Positions 7,900 to 15,788 of a stretch of DNA of 40,242 nt are shown here, one piece after another. Source of the stretch: Curtobacterium flaccumfaciens UCD-AKU (GTDB taxonomy: Bacteria > Actinomycetota > Actinomycetes > Actinomycetales > Microbacteriaceae); assembly GCF_000349565.1 (NCBI RefSeq), contig NZ_KB714631.1:385263-425504 (forward strand), written 5' to 3'. Numbering within the stretch: the stretch's first letter is position 1; each line of letters opens with the position of its first letter. The notes below the pieces were generated by a model. That model was not told the DNA's origin, made no database searches, and saw only the letters and a list, made by a program, of their open reading frames with translations. Both the position numbers and the translations under genes were made by a program.

Positions 7900-8610
7900 T
7901 CAGCCGACGTCGCCGTACTGCTGGCGCAGGTGTTCGGCGTACCCGCCCGGGGTCCTGCCGGCGAAGCGCCCGCTCGTCACCACCGGCAGCTCGACGGTCG
8001 CGTCCACGCGGAACCCGAGCGCTCGGGCCCGGGTGACCAGGCGGGCGTCCTCGTGTTCGGGGACGGGGTCGAACCCGCCGAGCGTGACGTACGCCGCGGC
8101 GAGCACGCCGAGGTTGGCGCCGTGCACGTGACCGAGCGCGGCGCCCGGCGGGTGGGCCCGCGTCCACCGGTCGAGCACCGCGGGTGCCAGGTCGTCCGGG
8201 TCCGGGACGACGGCGCCGACGAGCACCTGCGCGCCGGATGCCAGTGCGTCGGACTGCTGGACGAGCCACCGCTCGTGCACGCGCGAATCGGCGTCGGTGT
8301 GCGCGAGCCACCGAGCCACCGGGTCGCCGTCGTGCGCTCGCAGCGCGTGCGTCGCCCCGATGGACCGTGCCCGACCGACCCCGACCCGGTCCGTGGTCAG
8401 GACGTCGACCGGGTACCGATCGACCACGGCAGCGGTGTCGTCCGTGCAACCGTCCAGCACCACCGTGATCGCCGCGTCGACCCCGGGCCGCTCCGTGGCG
8501 AGCCGGTCGACCGCCACCAGGAGCGATCCGAGGCACGCGGCGATCCGGTCGGCCTCGTCGTGCGCCGGGACGACCACGTCGATGCGCGGTCGGTGGTGGG
8601 GCACGGTCAC
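7900..8610 (-). CDS. Family 2 glycosyltransferase of the PIG-L/methyltransferase operon
   Basis: This 236-residue GT2 enzyme opens with RIDVVVPAHDEADRI (about residues 8-22), followed by VVLDGCTDDT, VGRARSIGATHA and the DxD-type HTDADSRV motif; GGFDPVPEHED lies near the acceptor site. The start is GTG 8610, which overlaps the deacetylase/methyltransferase stop by four bases (GTGA). It is the third and last gene of a translationally coupled operon. It presumably makes the glycoside that the upstream enzymes then deacetylate and methylate; that order is inference. It is only distantly similar to the glycosyltransferase at 7016, so it is not a recent duplicate. Confidence 0.87.
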   Translation of the reverse strand: MTVPHHRPRIDVVVPAHDEADRIAACLGSLLVAVDRLATERPGVDAAITVVLDGCTDDTAAVVDRYPVDVLTTDRVGVGRARSIGATHALRAHDGDPVARWLAHTDADSRVHERWLVQQSDALASGAQVLVGAVVPDPDDLAPAVLDRWTRAHPPGAALGHVHGANLGVLAAAYVTLGGFDPVPEHEDARLVTRARALGFRVDATVELPVVTSGRFAGRTPGGYAEHLRQQYGDVG

Positions 8611-9962
8611 CGGACGATCCCCTCGGCCCGGGCCACCGAGGTGACCGCCGGGCCGGGCAGCACACTCAGCACGAAGTCCGCTTCCACGTGCCGGAGCAGG
8701 GCGGGACGCGGCCAGCGTTCGGTCAGCCGCGCGTCCACCGCGTCGCCGCTCGACACGGCCTCGTCGTCGGGGTGCCGCCAGTGACAGGCGACGAGCACGC
8801 CGTCGTCGTCGAGCGAGGTGAGCACGCGGTCGATCGTGGCGTCGAGGTCGGCCGGGGACAGGTAGTACCCGACCTCGGACATCACCACCAGGTCCCAGCG
8901 GCCCTCCGGCCACTCGGACGGCAGGGCCGCCTGCAGGAACCGCGCGGTCGGGGCACGGCGGGCGGCACGCTCGAGCGGTGCCGCCGAGATGTCGGTGCCG
9001 AGCACGTCGTCCGCGCGTTCGGCCAGGGCGGCGGTCAGGACACCGGTCGCACAACCGAGCTCGAGCGCCGAGCGGAAACGCGGGCGGGGGAGCGCCGCCA
9101 GTGTCACGGCCCGCTTGCGCTGCTCGTACCAGGACCCGTCGAAGTCCCACCCCTCGGGCTTCCGGTCGTAGTGCGCGTCGAACGACTCGCGAGACCGCGA
9201 CGCGGCGGACTCCGGCACGAAGAACCACTCGGTCGTCCGCAGGTGGTGTGCGGCGTGCCGGTCGTCGACGATCGCCTCGTCGCCGACCGCGGGCGAGAGC
9301 GGCCGGGTCTGCGACGGGTAGGCATCGAGGGCGGCACGCTTCCGGGCGACGAGGTCCTCGGTCAACGGCAGCGCTCGAGCGCGGTCCCACGGGGCGACGG
9401 TGCGCTCCGGCTCGTCCCAGTGCCACGCCCAGATCGGGTACGCGAGCAGGTCGACATCGGGGGCGCTCGCCGCGGCGGCCTCGGTGACCTCGCCGGCGAT
9501 GCGGTGGTCACGGTGCCCGTCTCCAGGCCACGGTGCGACGAGGAGCACCGGGTGCGCGGCCGCGGCCAGCGCCTGGTCGACGGCCTCCGTCACGCGGTCG
9601 CGGTGTTCGCGGGTCGTGCCGTCCGGGATCCCGACCGAGGTCGACGTGACGTCGGGGTGCAGGACGCGCACGGCCGCAACGAACTCCGCGTCGCGTGCGG
9701 CGGCGAGCGCCTCCGCGGTCGTCGTGGGGGAGTCCGGGTGCGAGCGCTCGCCGCGGGTGAGGAGCAGCACGTGCACGGGGGTGCCAGCCTGCGCAGCCGC
9801 CGCGATCAGGCCACCGGCACCGAGGGTCTCGTCGTCGGGGTGCGGTGCGACGACGAGCACGGACCCGGTGTCGGCCAGGTCGATCGCCGGTGCGTCCACG
9901 CCGTCGAGGAACCGTGTCCACGCCGCCGGGTCGGTCCCCCGTTCGCGGTGGTCGAAGTTCAC
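8607..9962 (-). CDS. Bifunctional PIG-L deacetylase / SAM-dependent (NodS-like) methyltransferase
   Basis: This 451-residue fusion has two enzyme domains. Residues 1-245 are a PIG-L/LmbE zinc deacetylase with the metal motif APHPDDE (39-45) and a second motif GDGHRDH (147-153); this family removes N-acetyl groups from amino sugars, as MshB does in mycothiol synthesis. Residues 260-451 form a class I methyltransferase, entered through FDAHYDRKPEGWDF (about 261-274), with SAM motif I LELGCATG (300-307) and acidic motif II TDIS; the layout recalls NodS, the N-methyltransferase of Nod factor synthesis. The start GTG 9962 overlaps the preceding stop by four bases; GTG 9965 is equally possible. The fusion implies that deacetylation and methylation act on the same substrate. 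Confidence 0.88.
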   Translation of the reverse strand: MNFDHRERGTDPAAWTRFLDGVDAPAIDLADTGSVLVVAPHPDDETLGAGGLIAAAAQAGTPVHVLLLTRGERSHPDSPTTTAEALAAARDAEFVAAVRVLHPDVTSTSVGIPDGTTREHRDRVTEAVDQALAAAAHPVLLVAPWPGDGHRDHRIAGEVTEAAAASAPDVDLLAYPIWAWHWDEPERTVAPWDRARALPLTEDLVARKRAALDAYPSQTRPLSPAVGDEAIVDDRHAAHHLRTTEWFFVPESAASRSRESFDAHYDRKPEGWDFDGSWYEQRKRAVTLAALPRPRFRSALELGCATGVLTAALAERADDVLGTDISAAPLERAARRAPTARFLQAALPSEWPEGRWDLVVMSEVGYYLSPADLDATIDRVLTSLDDDGVLVACHWRHPDDEAVSSGDAVDARLTERWPRPALLRHVEADFVLSVLPGPAVTSVARAEGIVR

Positions 9963-10993
9963 CACGCGACACCGCCGCGCTCGAGCACCATCCGGCCGAT
10001 GCGGGCGAGGTCGCGTGCGCCGTGGTCCTGCAGGACGTAGAGCTCGAGGTCGGCGACCCGCGCGGCGACGGCGGCATCGGCGGTCAGCGGTGCCGGGCCG
10101 ATCGTCGCGACCACCCGTTCGCGCACCGCGTCGACCGACCGGCGCACCCGCGATCGCACCGTCTGGGCGAGCAGCCGCCAGTCGGTGTCGTCGGAGGCCG
10201 GGTCGGAGCCGTCGATCCGGGCAGCGGCGTCGGCGAGGGCGTCCTCGGCGTCGGCGAGGTCGGCGACGGTGGCACCGAGGGCCGCCTGCAGCAGCTCGGA
10301 CTCCGGGTGCGCGGCCGCGGCGTCGCGGAGCACCCGTGCAAGCCCGACCGCGCCGCCCCACCAGCAGGCCGCGACACCGATGCCGCCCCACGCGAAGCCC
10401 GGACGCTCCAGGTACCAGCCGGGGGCGCCGACGGGCCGTGCCCGGACACCGTCGAAGTCGACCGGTCCGCTCGGCACGTCGGGCATGCCGCGTGCGACCC
10501 AGGCCTCGTCGTGCAGGGTGACTCCCGGCTGTCGCAGGTCCACGGCGACCAGGACGCGCTCGTCACCCAGGTGCGCGGTGACCAGGGCGTGCGAGAGCGT
10601 CGAGGCGAGCGAGCACCACGGCTTCCTGCCGTGGAGCAGGACCGTGCCGTCGTCCTGTGGTGCGGCGTCGAGCCGCAGCCCCGGGCCCTCGGCTGCGAAG
10701 ACGCCCCACGTGGAACCGTCCGGGGCGTCGGCCCCGGCCTGCGCCAGGATCCCGAGGGCGTCCAGGTGCGGTTCGACGGTGCGGGCAGTGGCGACGTCCG
10801 CCGCGGCGACCGCGGCGAGCGTGCCGAAGAAGCCGCCGGCCGTGCCGGCGGACAGGGGCGGGGTGGTGGCGGCGACCGCCTGCGCGACCGCCAGGCGGTC
10901 CGTCGGTGTCGAGCCGGGCCTCCCGGTCGTCCGTTCGATCCGCGCGGTTTCCAGGTGCCGGGCCGACGACGGCCAGGCTGCAGATCGCAACAT
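9959..10993 (-). CDS. Acyl-CoA dehydrogenase-like flavoprotein
   Basis: This 344-residue protein is somewhat shorter than typical acyl-CoA dehydrogenases (about 380). The central beta-domain pattern is visible: a GILAQAGADAPDGSTWG segment, then GRKPWCSLASTLSHALV (the G-x-K/R-x-W-S/C FAD-contact region), then a C-terminal helical bundle. I could not place the catalytic Glu with confidence, so an atypical substrate or a different oxidation is possible. It is the first gene of the operon and starts at ATG 10993, six bases after a TACGTT box on the minus strand. It ends in a GTGA overlap with the deacetylase/methyltransferase gene. The coupling to sugar-modifying enzymes argues against ordinary fatty acid degradation. 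Confidence 0.78.
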   Translation of the reverse strand: MLRSAAWPSSARHLETARIERTTGRPGSTPTDRLAVAQAVAATTPPLSAGTAGGFFGTLAAVAAADVATARTVEPHLDALGILAQAGADAPDGSTWGVFAAEGPGLRLDAAPQDDGTVLLHGRKPWCSLASTLSHALVTAHLGDERVLVAVDLRQPGVTLHDEAWVARGMPDVPSGPVDFDGVRARPVGAPGWYLERPGFAWGGIGVAACWWGGAVGLARVLRDAAAAHPESELLQAALGATVADLADAEDALADAAARIDGSDPASDDTDWRLLAQTVRSRVRRSVDAVRERVVATIGPAPLTADAAVAARVADLELYVLQDHGARDLARIGRMVLERGGVAW

Positions 10994-10999
10994 GCTCCC

Positions 11000-11005
11000 A
11001 ACGTA
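11000..11005 (-). promoter_or_regulatory. -10 box, possible leaderless start of the acyl-CoA dehydrogenase operon
   Basis: On the minus strand TACGTT is followed by six bases (GGGAGC) and ATG 10993. The gap is also purine-rich and could act as a ribosome-binding site if transcription starts farther upstream, so leaderless initiation is only one reading. Confidence 0.35.
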
Positions 11006-11084
11006 CGGAGCGTCGGGCCGTGGACGTGTCCTCGATCCACAGAACGCACTGGGCCGGGCCACAGACGACTCATAGGAACTTCTC

Positions 11085-11090
11085 GATACT
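11085..11090 (+). promoter_or_regulatory. -10 box, possible leaderless start of the two-component operon
   Basis: GATACT lies seven bases before the GTG at 11098. No convincing Shine-Dalgarno sequence or -35 box is seen. The divergent operon starts about 105 bases away, so the 10994-11097 gap holds both promoters. Confidence 0.4.
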
Positions 11091-11097
11091 CGAAGAC

Positions 11098-11838
11098 GTG
11101 ACCATCTCCCAGCCCGCAGCAGCCCCGCGCCTCACACGTGCCGACGGAACCCCGTTGCGCATCCTGGTCGTCGACGACGAAGCCAGCCTCACCGACCTGT
11201 TGTCCATGGCGCTGCGCTACGAGGGCTGGGACGTGAAGAGCGCGAACGGCGGGCAGGACGCCCTGACGACCGCGCGGGAGTTCAAGCCCGACGCGATGGT
11301 GCTCGACGTGATGATGCCCGACCTCGACGGGCTGCAGGTGCTGAGCCGGCTGCGGCAGAACAACGACGACACCCCGGTGCTGTTCCTCACCGCCAAGGAC
11401 TCCGTCGAGGACCGGGTCACCGGACTCACCGCCGGTGGTGACGACTACGTCACGAAGCCGTTCTCCCTGGAAGAGGTCGTGGCGCGTCTGCGCGGGCTCA
11501 TCCGCCGCTCGCAGATCTCGATCTCCGAGGCCGGAGACTCACGCATCGTCGTCGGCGACCTGGTGCTCGACGAGGAGTCGTACGAGGTGCACCGCGCCGG
11601 CCGGCCGATCGAACTGACGGCCACCGAGTTCGAACTCCTTCGCTTCCTGATGCGGAACCCCCGTCGCGTGCTCTCGAAGGCGCAGATCCTGGACCGCGTG
11701 TGGTCGTACGACTTCGGCGGCAAGTCCTCGGTCGTCGAGATCTACATCTCCTACCTGCGCAAGAAGATCGACGCCGGCGAGACGCCGATGATCCACACGG
11801 TGCGCGGCGTCGGGTACGTCATCAAGCCGACCTCGTGA
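11098..11838 (+). CDS. OmpR/PhoB-family response regulator
   Basis: This 246-residue cytosolic regulator has a receiver domain at about residues 20-133, with the acidic pair VVDDE, phospho-acceptor Asp70 in VLDVMMPDLDG, Thr98 and Lys120 (VTKPF). A winged-helix DNA-binding domain occupies about 140-246 (ELTATEFELLRFLMRNP, the recognition helix region near SVVEIYISYLRKK, and the terminal wing VRGVGYVIKP). The GTG start is chosen because it follows a -10-like box; upstream in-frame codons are not plausible coding sequence. It overlaps its kinase by GTGA, so the pair forms an operon. The style is that of actinobacterial MprA/TrcR-type regulators; the stimulus and targets are unknown. Confidence 0.95.
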   Translation: MTISQPAAAPRLTRADGTPLRILVVDDEASLTDLLSMALRYEGWDVKSANGGQDALTTAREFKPDAMVLDVMMPDLDGLQVLSRLRQNNDDTPVLFLTAKDSVEDRVTGLTAGGDDYVTKPFSLEEVVARLRGLIRRSQISISEAGDSRIVVGDLVLDEESYEVHRAGRPIELTATEFELLRFLMRNPRRVLSKAQILDRVWSYDFGGKSSVVEIYISYLRKKIDAGETPMIHTVRGVGYVIKPTS

Positions 11839-13364
11839 CCCTGCGGCGTCGGCTCGTCCTGAGCATCGTCGCCCTCGTCGTCGCCGTGAGTGCGGTGATC
11901 GGGGCGGGGAGCATCATCGCGTTGTTCTCGATCCAGCGCTCCGCGATCGACGAGCAGCTGCAGTTCGCCACGAACCGTGCGCAGCGATCCGTCGAGCAGC
12001 AGGGCGGGAGCGGGCCGGGTCTGGACATCGGCCGCCCGTCCGGACAAGCGTCCGGGACCCTGACGGTCTACTTCCTCAACGGGGACGTCATCGTCGGGAG
12101 CGTGCTGGACAACGCCGGGGGGATCGAGCGTCTCTCGGCGCCGGTGGTCGCGCCGCTCGGCGGGGTGCACGTCGACGGGCGTCCACACACCATCGACCTC
12201 GGCGGTGACCTCGGTCGCTACCGGGTGACCGCGGCGACCGTCGGGCCTGCCGTGCTCGTGGTCGGCCTGCCGATGGCACCCGTCTACGAGAGCGTCTGGA
12301 AGCTCCTGGGCGTCGTGCTGGTCGTCACCGGACTCGCACTCCTCGCCGCCTCACTGGTCGCCGCCCTCGTGGTCCGGCGCTCCCTGCGGCCGCTCGACCG
12401 CGTCGCCGAGACCGCCTCCACCGTCGCGCGCATGCCGCTCGACCGCAGTGACGCCCTCGACGGCGTCCGCGTGCCGGACACCGACCCCCGCACCGAGGTC
12501 GGCCGGGTCGGCAGCGCCTTCAACCGGATGCTCGGGCACATCGGCAGTGCGATGCAGGCGCGGGAACGCTCGGAGCAGAAGGTGCGGCAGTTCGTCGCCG
12601 ACGCCTCGCACGAGCTCCGGACCCCGCTCGCCTCGGTGCGCGGGTACGCCGAACTCACCCGGCGCATGGGCGGCGACCTGCCGAAGGACGTCGTCTACGC
12701 GATGAGCCGCATCGAGTCCGAGTCCATCCGGATGACCTCGATGGTGGAGGACCTGCTGCTCCTCGCGCGGCTCGACGAGGGCCGCGAGATCCAGTTCGCC
12801 GAGGTCGACCTGACCGGCCTGGTGCTCGACGCCGTGAACGACGCCCACGCCGCCTCACCCGAGCACCCCATCGAGGTCGACGTCCCACCGGAGCCGGTCA
12901 CCATCACCGGGGACGCCGCACGCCTGCACCAGGTCATCGTCAACCTCGTCACGAACGCCCGGACCCACACGCCCGAGGGCACCCGCATCACGGTCGGGCT
13001 CGCCCCGGTCGACGGCGGCGTGGACCTGACCGTGCGCGACACCGGCCAGGGCATCGACCCGGAGTTCCTGCCGAAGCTGTTCGAGCGGTTCGCCCGTGCC
13101 GACAGCTCGCGCTCCCGCACGGTCGGGTCGACCGGGCTCGGGCTCGCCATCGTCGCCGCGGTCGTGCAGGCGCACGGCGGGCGGGTCGAGGTCACGAGCG
13201 AGCCCGGGGACACGGTGTTCACGGTGCACCTGCCGCGCGACCCCGCTGCGGCTGCTGCCGCGGCGGGGTCGGTCGCGTCGTCGTCGTCGTCGGCCGAGCC
13301 GGCCGAGGGGGCCGGGTCCGCCGACTGGTCGGCGACGCCCGCTGCGGTGGACCGCACCCACTGA
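11835..13364 (+). CDS. Sensor histidine kinase
   Basis: This 509-residue membrane kinase partners the preceding regulator. TM1 (about 9-32), an extracytoplasmic sensor of about 110 residues, TM2 (about 156-180) and a HAMP linker precede the H-box FVADASHELRTPLAS (phospho-acceptor His259). The ATPase domain shows an N-box (NLVTNARTHTPEG), a G1 box (DTGQGIDPE), an F-box (LFERFARAD) and a G2 box (GLGLAIV). The C-terminal 40 residues are an Ala/Ser-rich low-complexity tail encoded partly by a TCG/TCGT repeat. The start GTG 11835 overlaps the regulator stop. The sensor has no motif that identifies its signal. Confidence 0.94.
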   Translation: MTLRRRLVLSIVALVVAVSAVIGAGSIIALFSIQRSAIDEQLQFATNRAQRSVEQQGGSGPGLDIGRPSGQASGTLTVYFLNGDVIVGSVLDNAGGIERLSAPVVAPLGGVHVDGRPHTIDLGGDLGRYRVTAATVGPAVLVVGLPMAPVYESVWKLLGVVLVVTGLALLAASLVAALVVRRSLRPLDRVAETASTVARMPLDRSDALDGVRVPDTDPRTEVGRVGSAFNRMLGHIGSAMQARERSEQKVRQFVADASHELRTPLASVRGYAELTRRMGGDLPKDVVYAMSRIESESIRMTSMVEDLLLLARLDEGREIQFAEVDLTGLVLDAVNDAHAASPEHPIEVDVPPEPVTITGDAARLHQVIVNLVTNARTHTPEGTRITVGLAPVDGGVDLTVRDTGQGIDPEFLPKLFERFARADSSRSRTVGSTGLGLAIVAAVVQAHGGRVEVTSEPGDTVFTVHLPRDPAAAAAAAGSVASSSSSAEPAEGAGSADWSATPAAVDRTH

Positions 13365-13369
13365 CGGAG

Positions 13370-13403
13370 GGGAGGCGCGGGGCGGGCCCGCACCGCGCCT
13401 CCC
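13370..13403 (+). terminator. Terminator hairpin after the histidine kinase gene
   Basis: GGGAGGCGCGG and CCGCGCCTCCC form a perfect 11-bp stem with a 12-base loop, six bases after the stop codon. There is no long T run, as is common in high-GC actinobacteria. The GCCTCCC arm recurs in other intergenic regions of this window. Confidence 0.7.
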
Positions 13404-13412
13404 GACCGCTGT

Positions 13413-13441
13413 TTGGTCTCGTCCACGGCATCTGCTACTGT
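13413..13441 (+). promoter_or_regulatory. Promoter of the rplJ-rplL operon
   Basis: TTGGTC (13413-13418) and TACTGT (13436-13441) are separated by 17 bases, with TGC just before the -10 (extended type). Transcription would start near 13448, giving a leader of almost 200 bases. Confidence 0.55.
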
Positions 13442-13447
13442 TCTCGA

Positions 13448-13600
13448 AGCCAAAGACCGCCGGATGTCGTGCTGCTTGCAACGTGTTTGTGAACATCGTG
13501 ACCGAAGGTCCTCACTCGTGAGGCATCCCGCGCAGGTGTTCCGAACCACTCCCACCATCTGGTGAGAGCAGCTCCGAGCCTCTGCGCCGGAGCTTTTTTC
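13448..13600 (+). ncRNA. rplJ (L10) leader RNA with attenuator
   Basis: The transcript ahead of rplJ carries a CCAAAGACCGCCGG segment near its 5' end and a CCTCAC/GTGAGG hairpin at 13510-13523. It then has an intrinsic-terminator hairpin at 13570-13594 (AGCTCCG/CGGAGCT) followed by a T tract to 13599. L10 leaders are autoregulated by L10 binding with L7/L12. The order of structured region, terminator and ribosome-binding site fits feedback by transcription attenuation. Exact ends are approximate. Confidence 0.6.
13570..13599 (+). terminator. Attenuator/intrinsic terminator in the rplJ leader
   Basis: A perfect 7-bp stem (AGCTCCG 13570-13576 with CGGAGCT 13588-13594) is followed directly by a run of six T (13594-13599). 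It ends 44 bases before rplJ, so it can only act on the rplJ transcript. It is the one clear T-tailed intrinsic terminator in the window. Confidence 0.75.
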
Positions 13601-13643
13601 GTTCGTGGACCTGGGGCTGCCGGCAAGACCCCCAAGGAGAACC

Positions 13644-14159
13644 ATGGCGAACAAGGAAGCTGCGGTCGCCGAGCTCACGGAGTCCTTCCGTAGCTCGAAC
13701 GCCGTTCTGCTCACCGAGTACCGCGGTCTCACGGTCGCGCAGCTCAAGGAGCTCCGCAACTCGATCCGTGAGCACGCCACGTACGCCGTGGTGAAGAACA
13801 CGCTGACCAAGATCGCGGCGAACAACGCCGGCATCTCGTCGTTCGACGACGAACTCGCCGGTCCGTCCGCTCTCGCCTTCGTCCACGGTGACACCGTCGC
13901 CGTCGCGAAGTCGCTGCGTGCATTCGCCAAGGCGAACCCCGAGCTCGTGGTGAAGGGCGGTTACTTCGACGGTAACCCGCTCACCGCGACCGAGGTGGAC
14001 AAGCTCGCCGACCTCGAGTCCCGTGAAGTGCTGCTCGGCAAGCTCGCCGGCGCACTCAAGGCCTCGCTGTTCGGTGCTGCGTACCTGTTCCAGGCACCCC
14101 TCTCGCAGGCCGTCCGCACCGTGGACGCCCTTCGCGAGAAGCAGGAGTCCGCGGCCTGA
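13644..14159 (+). CDS. rplJ: 50S ribosomal protein L10
   Basis: This 171-residue protein forms the base of the ribosomal stalk, binding 23S rRNA and anchoring L7/L12 dimers. The N-terminal [13 protein letters not shown] and the segment [19 protein letters not shown] (about residues 27-45) are characteristic of bacterial L10, and the C-terminal helix that binds L7/L12 is present. ATG 13644 follows AAGGAG. It is expressed with rplL, 51 bases downstream. The leader upstream indicates autoregulation. Confidence 0.98.
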   Translation: MANKEAAVAELTESFRSSNAVLLTEYRGLTVAQLKELRNSIREHATYAVVKNTLTKIAANNAGISSFDDELAGPSALAFVHGDTVAVAKSLRAFAKANPELVVKGGYFDGNPLTATEVDKLADLESREVLLGKLAGALKASLFGAAYLFQAPLSQAVRTVDALREKQESAA

Positions 14160-14210
14160 TCAGGCTCGCGTTCATCAACCACACGTACTAGCTAGTAGTA
14201 GGAGAAAATC

Positions 14211-14591
14211 ATGGCGAAGCTTTCGCAGGACGAGCTCATCGAGGCCTTCAAGGAGCTCACGCTCATCGAGCTCTCGGACTTCGTGAAGAAGTTCGAAGAG
14301 GTCTTCGAGGTCACCGCTGCTGCCCCGGCCGCTGCTGCCGCTCCGGCCGCCGCTGCCCCGGCCGAGGCCGCTGAGGAGAAGACCGAGTTCGACGTCATCC
14401 TCAAGTCCGCTGGTGACAAGAAGATCCAGGTCATCAAGGAGGTCCGTGGCCTGACGTCGCTCGGCCTCGGTGAGGCCAAGGCGCTCGTCGAGACCGCCGA
14501 CGCCAAGATCCTCGAGGGTGCGAACAAGGAGACCGCCGACAAGGCGAAGGCGACCCTCGAGGCCGCTGGCGCCACGATCGAGCTCGCGTAG
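14211..14591 (+). CDS. rplL: 50S ribosomal protein L7/L12
   Basis: This 126-residue stalk protein recruits translational GTPases. It has an N-terminal dimerisation domain ([16 protein letters not shown]), an Ala/Pro hinge (about residues 36-54) and the conserved C-terminal domain with [18 protein letters not shown] and [10 protein letters not shown]. Start ATG 14211 follows AGGAG. The gap from rplJ contains the palindrome ACTAGCTAGT near 14187, just ahead of the ribosome-binding site, which may affect relative L10/L12 expression. Codon use is highly biased, as expected for a strongly expressed gene. Confidence 0.99.
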   Translation: MAKLSQDELIEAFKELTLIELSDFVKKFEEVFEVTAAAPAAAAAPAAAAPAEAAEEKTEFDVILKSAGDKKIQVIKEVRGLTSLGLGEAKALVETADAKILEGANKETADKAKATLEAAGATIELA

Positions 14592-14609
14592 TCTCGACCG
14601 TTCCGGTCA

Positions 14610-14643
14610 CGAAGGCCGCTGCCCCTCGGGGTGGCGGCCTTCG
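14610..14643 (+). terminator. Terminator after rplL
   Basis: CGAAGGCCGC (14610-14619) pairs perfectly with GCGGCCTTCG (14634-14643) to give a 10-bp stem, 18 bases after the stop. There is no T run. Confidence 0.75.
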
Positions 14644-14680
14644 TCGTGTGCGGGGTGGGGGCTGTGTGCGGCACCTTCGC

Positions 14681-14748
14681 CGAGACTCGGCTGAGCGGAC
14701 ACTTTGCCGGCCGCTGGAGCGGGAAGTTGTCCGTTGAGCCGAGACTCG
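14681..14748 (+). repeat. 68-bp imperfect palindrome, left copy
   Basis: The element starts and ends with CGAGACTCG (14681-14689 and 14740-14748). Its arms, read inward, are CGAGACTCGGCTGAGCGGAC on one side and CGAGTCTCGGCTCAACGGAC on the other, so about 24 bases can pair with few mismatches. A related element of exactly 68 bases lies on the other side of the nuclease-like gene (15789-15856). This copy ends 17 bases from that gene's stop codon. Confidence 0.75.
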
Positions 14749-14765
14749 ATTGTCGCCGATGCTGC

Positions 14766-15698
14766 TCACGGAGTGATCAACACCCCGTGCGAACGGAGCA
14801 GCGCACGGAACCGGTCGAGGCTCTCGAGGTGCCACCAGGTCACTCGGATGACGGACCGAACTTCTCGGTGGGTACGGATGCGGTCCTCCCGGCGCTTCTC
14901 CTGCCAGAGGACCTCGCTGGGATCGCGACCTGCGAGCATCTCGCGGTCGACGTACTTCTGCTTGCCATCGAACTCGACGACGACTCCGGCGTCGGGCAAC
15001 CAGAAGTCGACTCGGTCACGGAACCCGTTCGTGATGAACTCATGCTGCGGGTGGATGTTGGTCACTCCCAGTTGCACGAGTCGGATCGAAAAGTAGGACT
15101 CACCGGGTGACTCGTGTGCCGGATCGAGCGCGGTGGCGACGAGCCGAGCCCTCCGGCCACCGCGCGATGCGGGCGGCGGCAGGTGCTCCTCGAACACTTT
15201 CCTGTCGATCGCCTTCATGCGCACTGCATGGTCGATGGCCACGGCGGCGACCGCCGGGTCGCACGTTCGCGCGACGGCCACCGCCGTTCCGAGCGCATCG
15301 ACCACAGGGACGCCGTCGAATCGACTGGGGCCGAGGCACAGGCCAGCGGGGTCGATGCCGTGTCGAATGAGCCCGACCCGGTGTTCGACACCGACCAGCT
15401 TCCAGTCGACGACGTGGATCCGCGCCGGAGCCGGTCCGATCAACGGCCAGCCATGGATGAGTGCAGCCGTGACGTGCGAGAACGCGCTGGTCGGACTCAG
15501 GTCAGGAGCGAGAGCCCAAGCCATGGCGAGGTGCTTGTCCGACGTGTCGAGTGCATCCCACAGCCGCTTGTCGAGGTAGACACCCGCACGGAGCCGGATG
15601 ACTCGCCCAGCGGCATGGAGCCGTCGGAGTTGTCGTGCTCGCGATGGATCCGACCGCTCGGCGCGGAGGAGATCGGGGCGTGTCCGGTGAAGCTGCAT
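14766..15698 (-). CDS. AbiEi-like N-terminal / DUF559 (Vsr-like) endonuclease-domain protein
   Basis: This 310-residue protein seems to have two parts. The N-terminal 60 residues (RARQLRRLHAAGRVIRLRAG then VYLD) look like the winged-helix start of AbiEi-family antitoxin-domain proteins. The C-terminal third (about 197-300) looks like a DUF559/Vsr-type PD-(D/E)XK nuclease: GESYF (Glu200), RVDFWLP (Asp231) and VEFDGKQKY (Glu242, Lys246) followed by a predicted helix and VIRVTW. The sequence is somewhat less GC-rich than its neighbours, and no partner toxin gene is next to it. Both sides carry a 68-bp palindrome of one repeat family, which suggests a mobile or repeat-linked gene. Function is uncertain: phage defence, DNA repair and selfish propagation are all possible. 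Confidence 0.75.
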   Translation of the reverse strand: MQLHRTRPDLLRAERSDPSRARQLRRLHAAGRVIRLRAGVYLDKRLWDALDTSDKHLAMAWALAPDLSPTSAFSHVTAALIHGWPLIGPAPARIHVVDWKLVGVEHRVGLIRHGIDPAGLCLGPSRFDGVPVVDALGTAVAVARTCDPAVAAVAIDHAVRMKAIDRKVFEEHLPPPASRGGRRARLVATALDPAHESPGESYFSIRLVQLGVTNIHPQHEFITNGFRDRVDFWLPDAGVVVEFDGKQKYVDREMLAGRDPSEVLWQEKRREDRIRTHREVRSVIRVTWWHLESLDRFRALLRSHGVLITP

Positions 15699-15788
15699 GA
15701 TGCGAGTGTGCGGACTCGGATGTGCGCTGTGTGCCCTCCGGCGGGATCTGTGGAGAGCGCAGGTGCACGACTGTCCCGAGGGATGTGC

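Noticed and set aside
5168-8665. 1,165-codon minus-strand open frame across the heptose genes.
   Set aside because: Shadow of the third-position GC bias; it overlaps five well-supported genes and shows no family motif.
14766-15698. Considered as the antitoxin half of a type IV AbiE toxin-antitoxin pair.
   Set aside because: No AbiEii-like nucleotidyltransferase gene is adjacent, and the C-terminal nuclease-like domain is not part of classical AbiEi.
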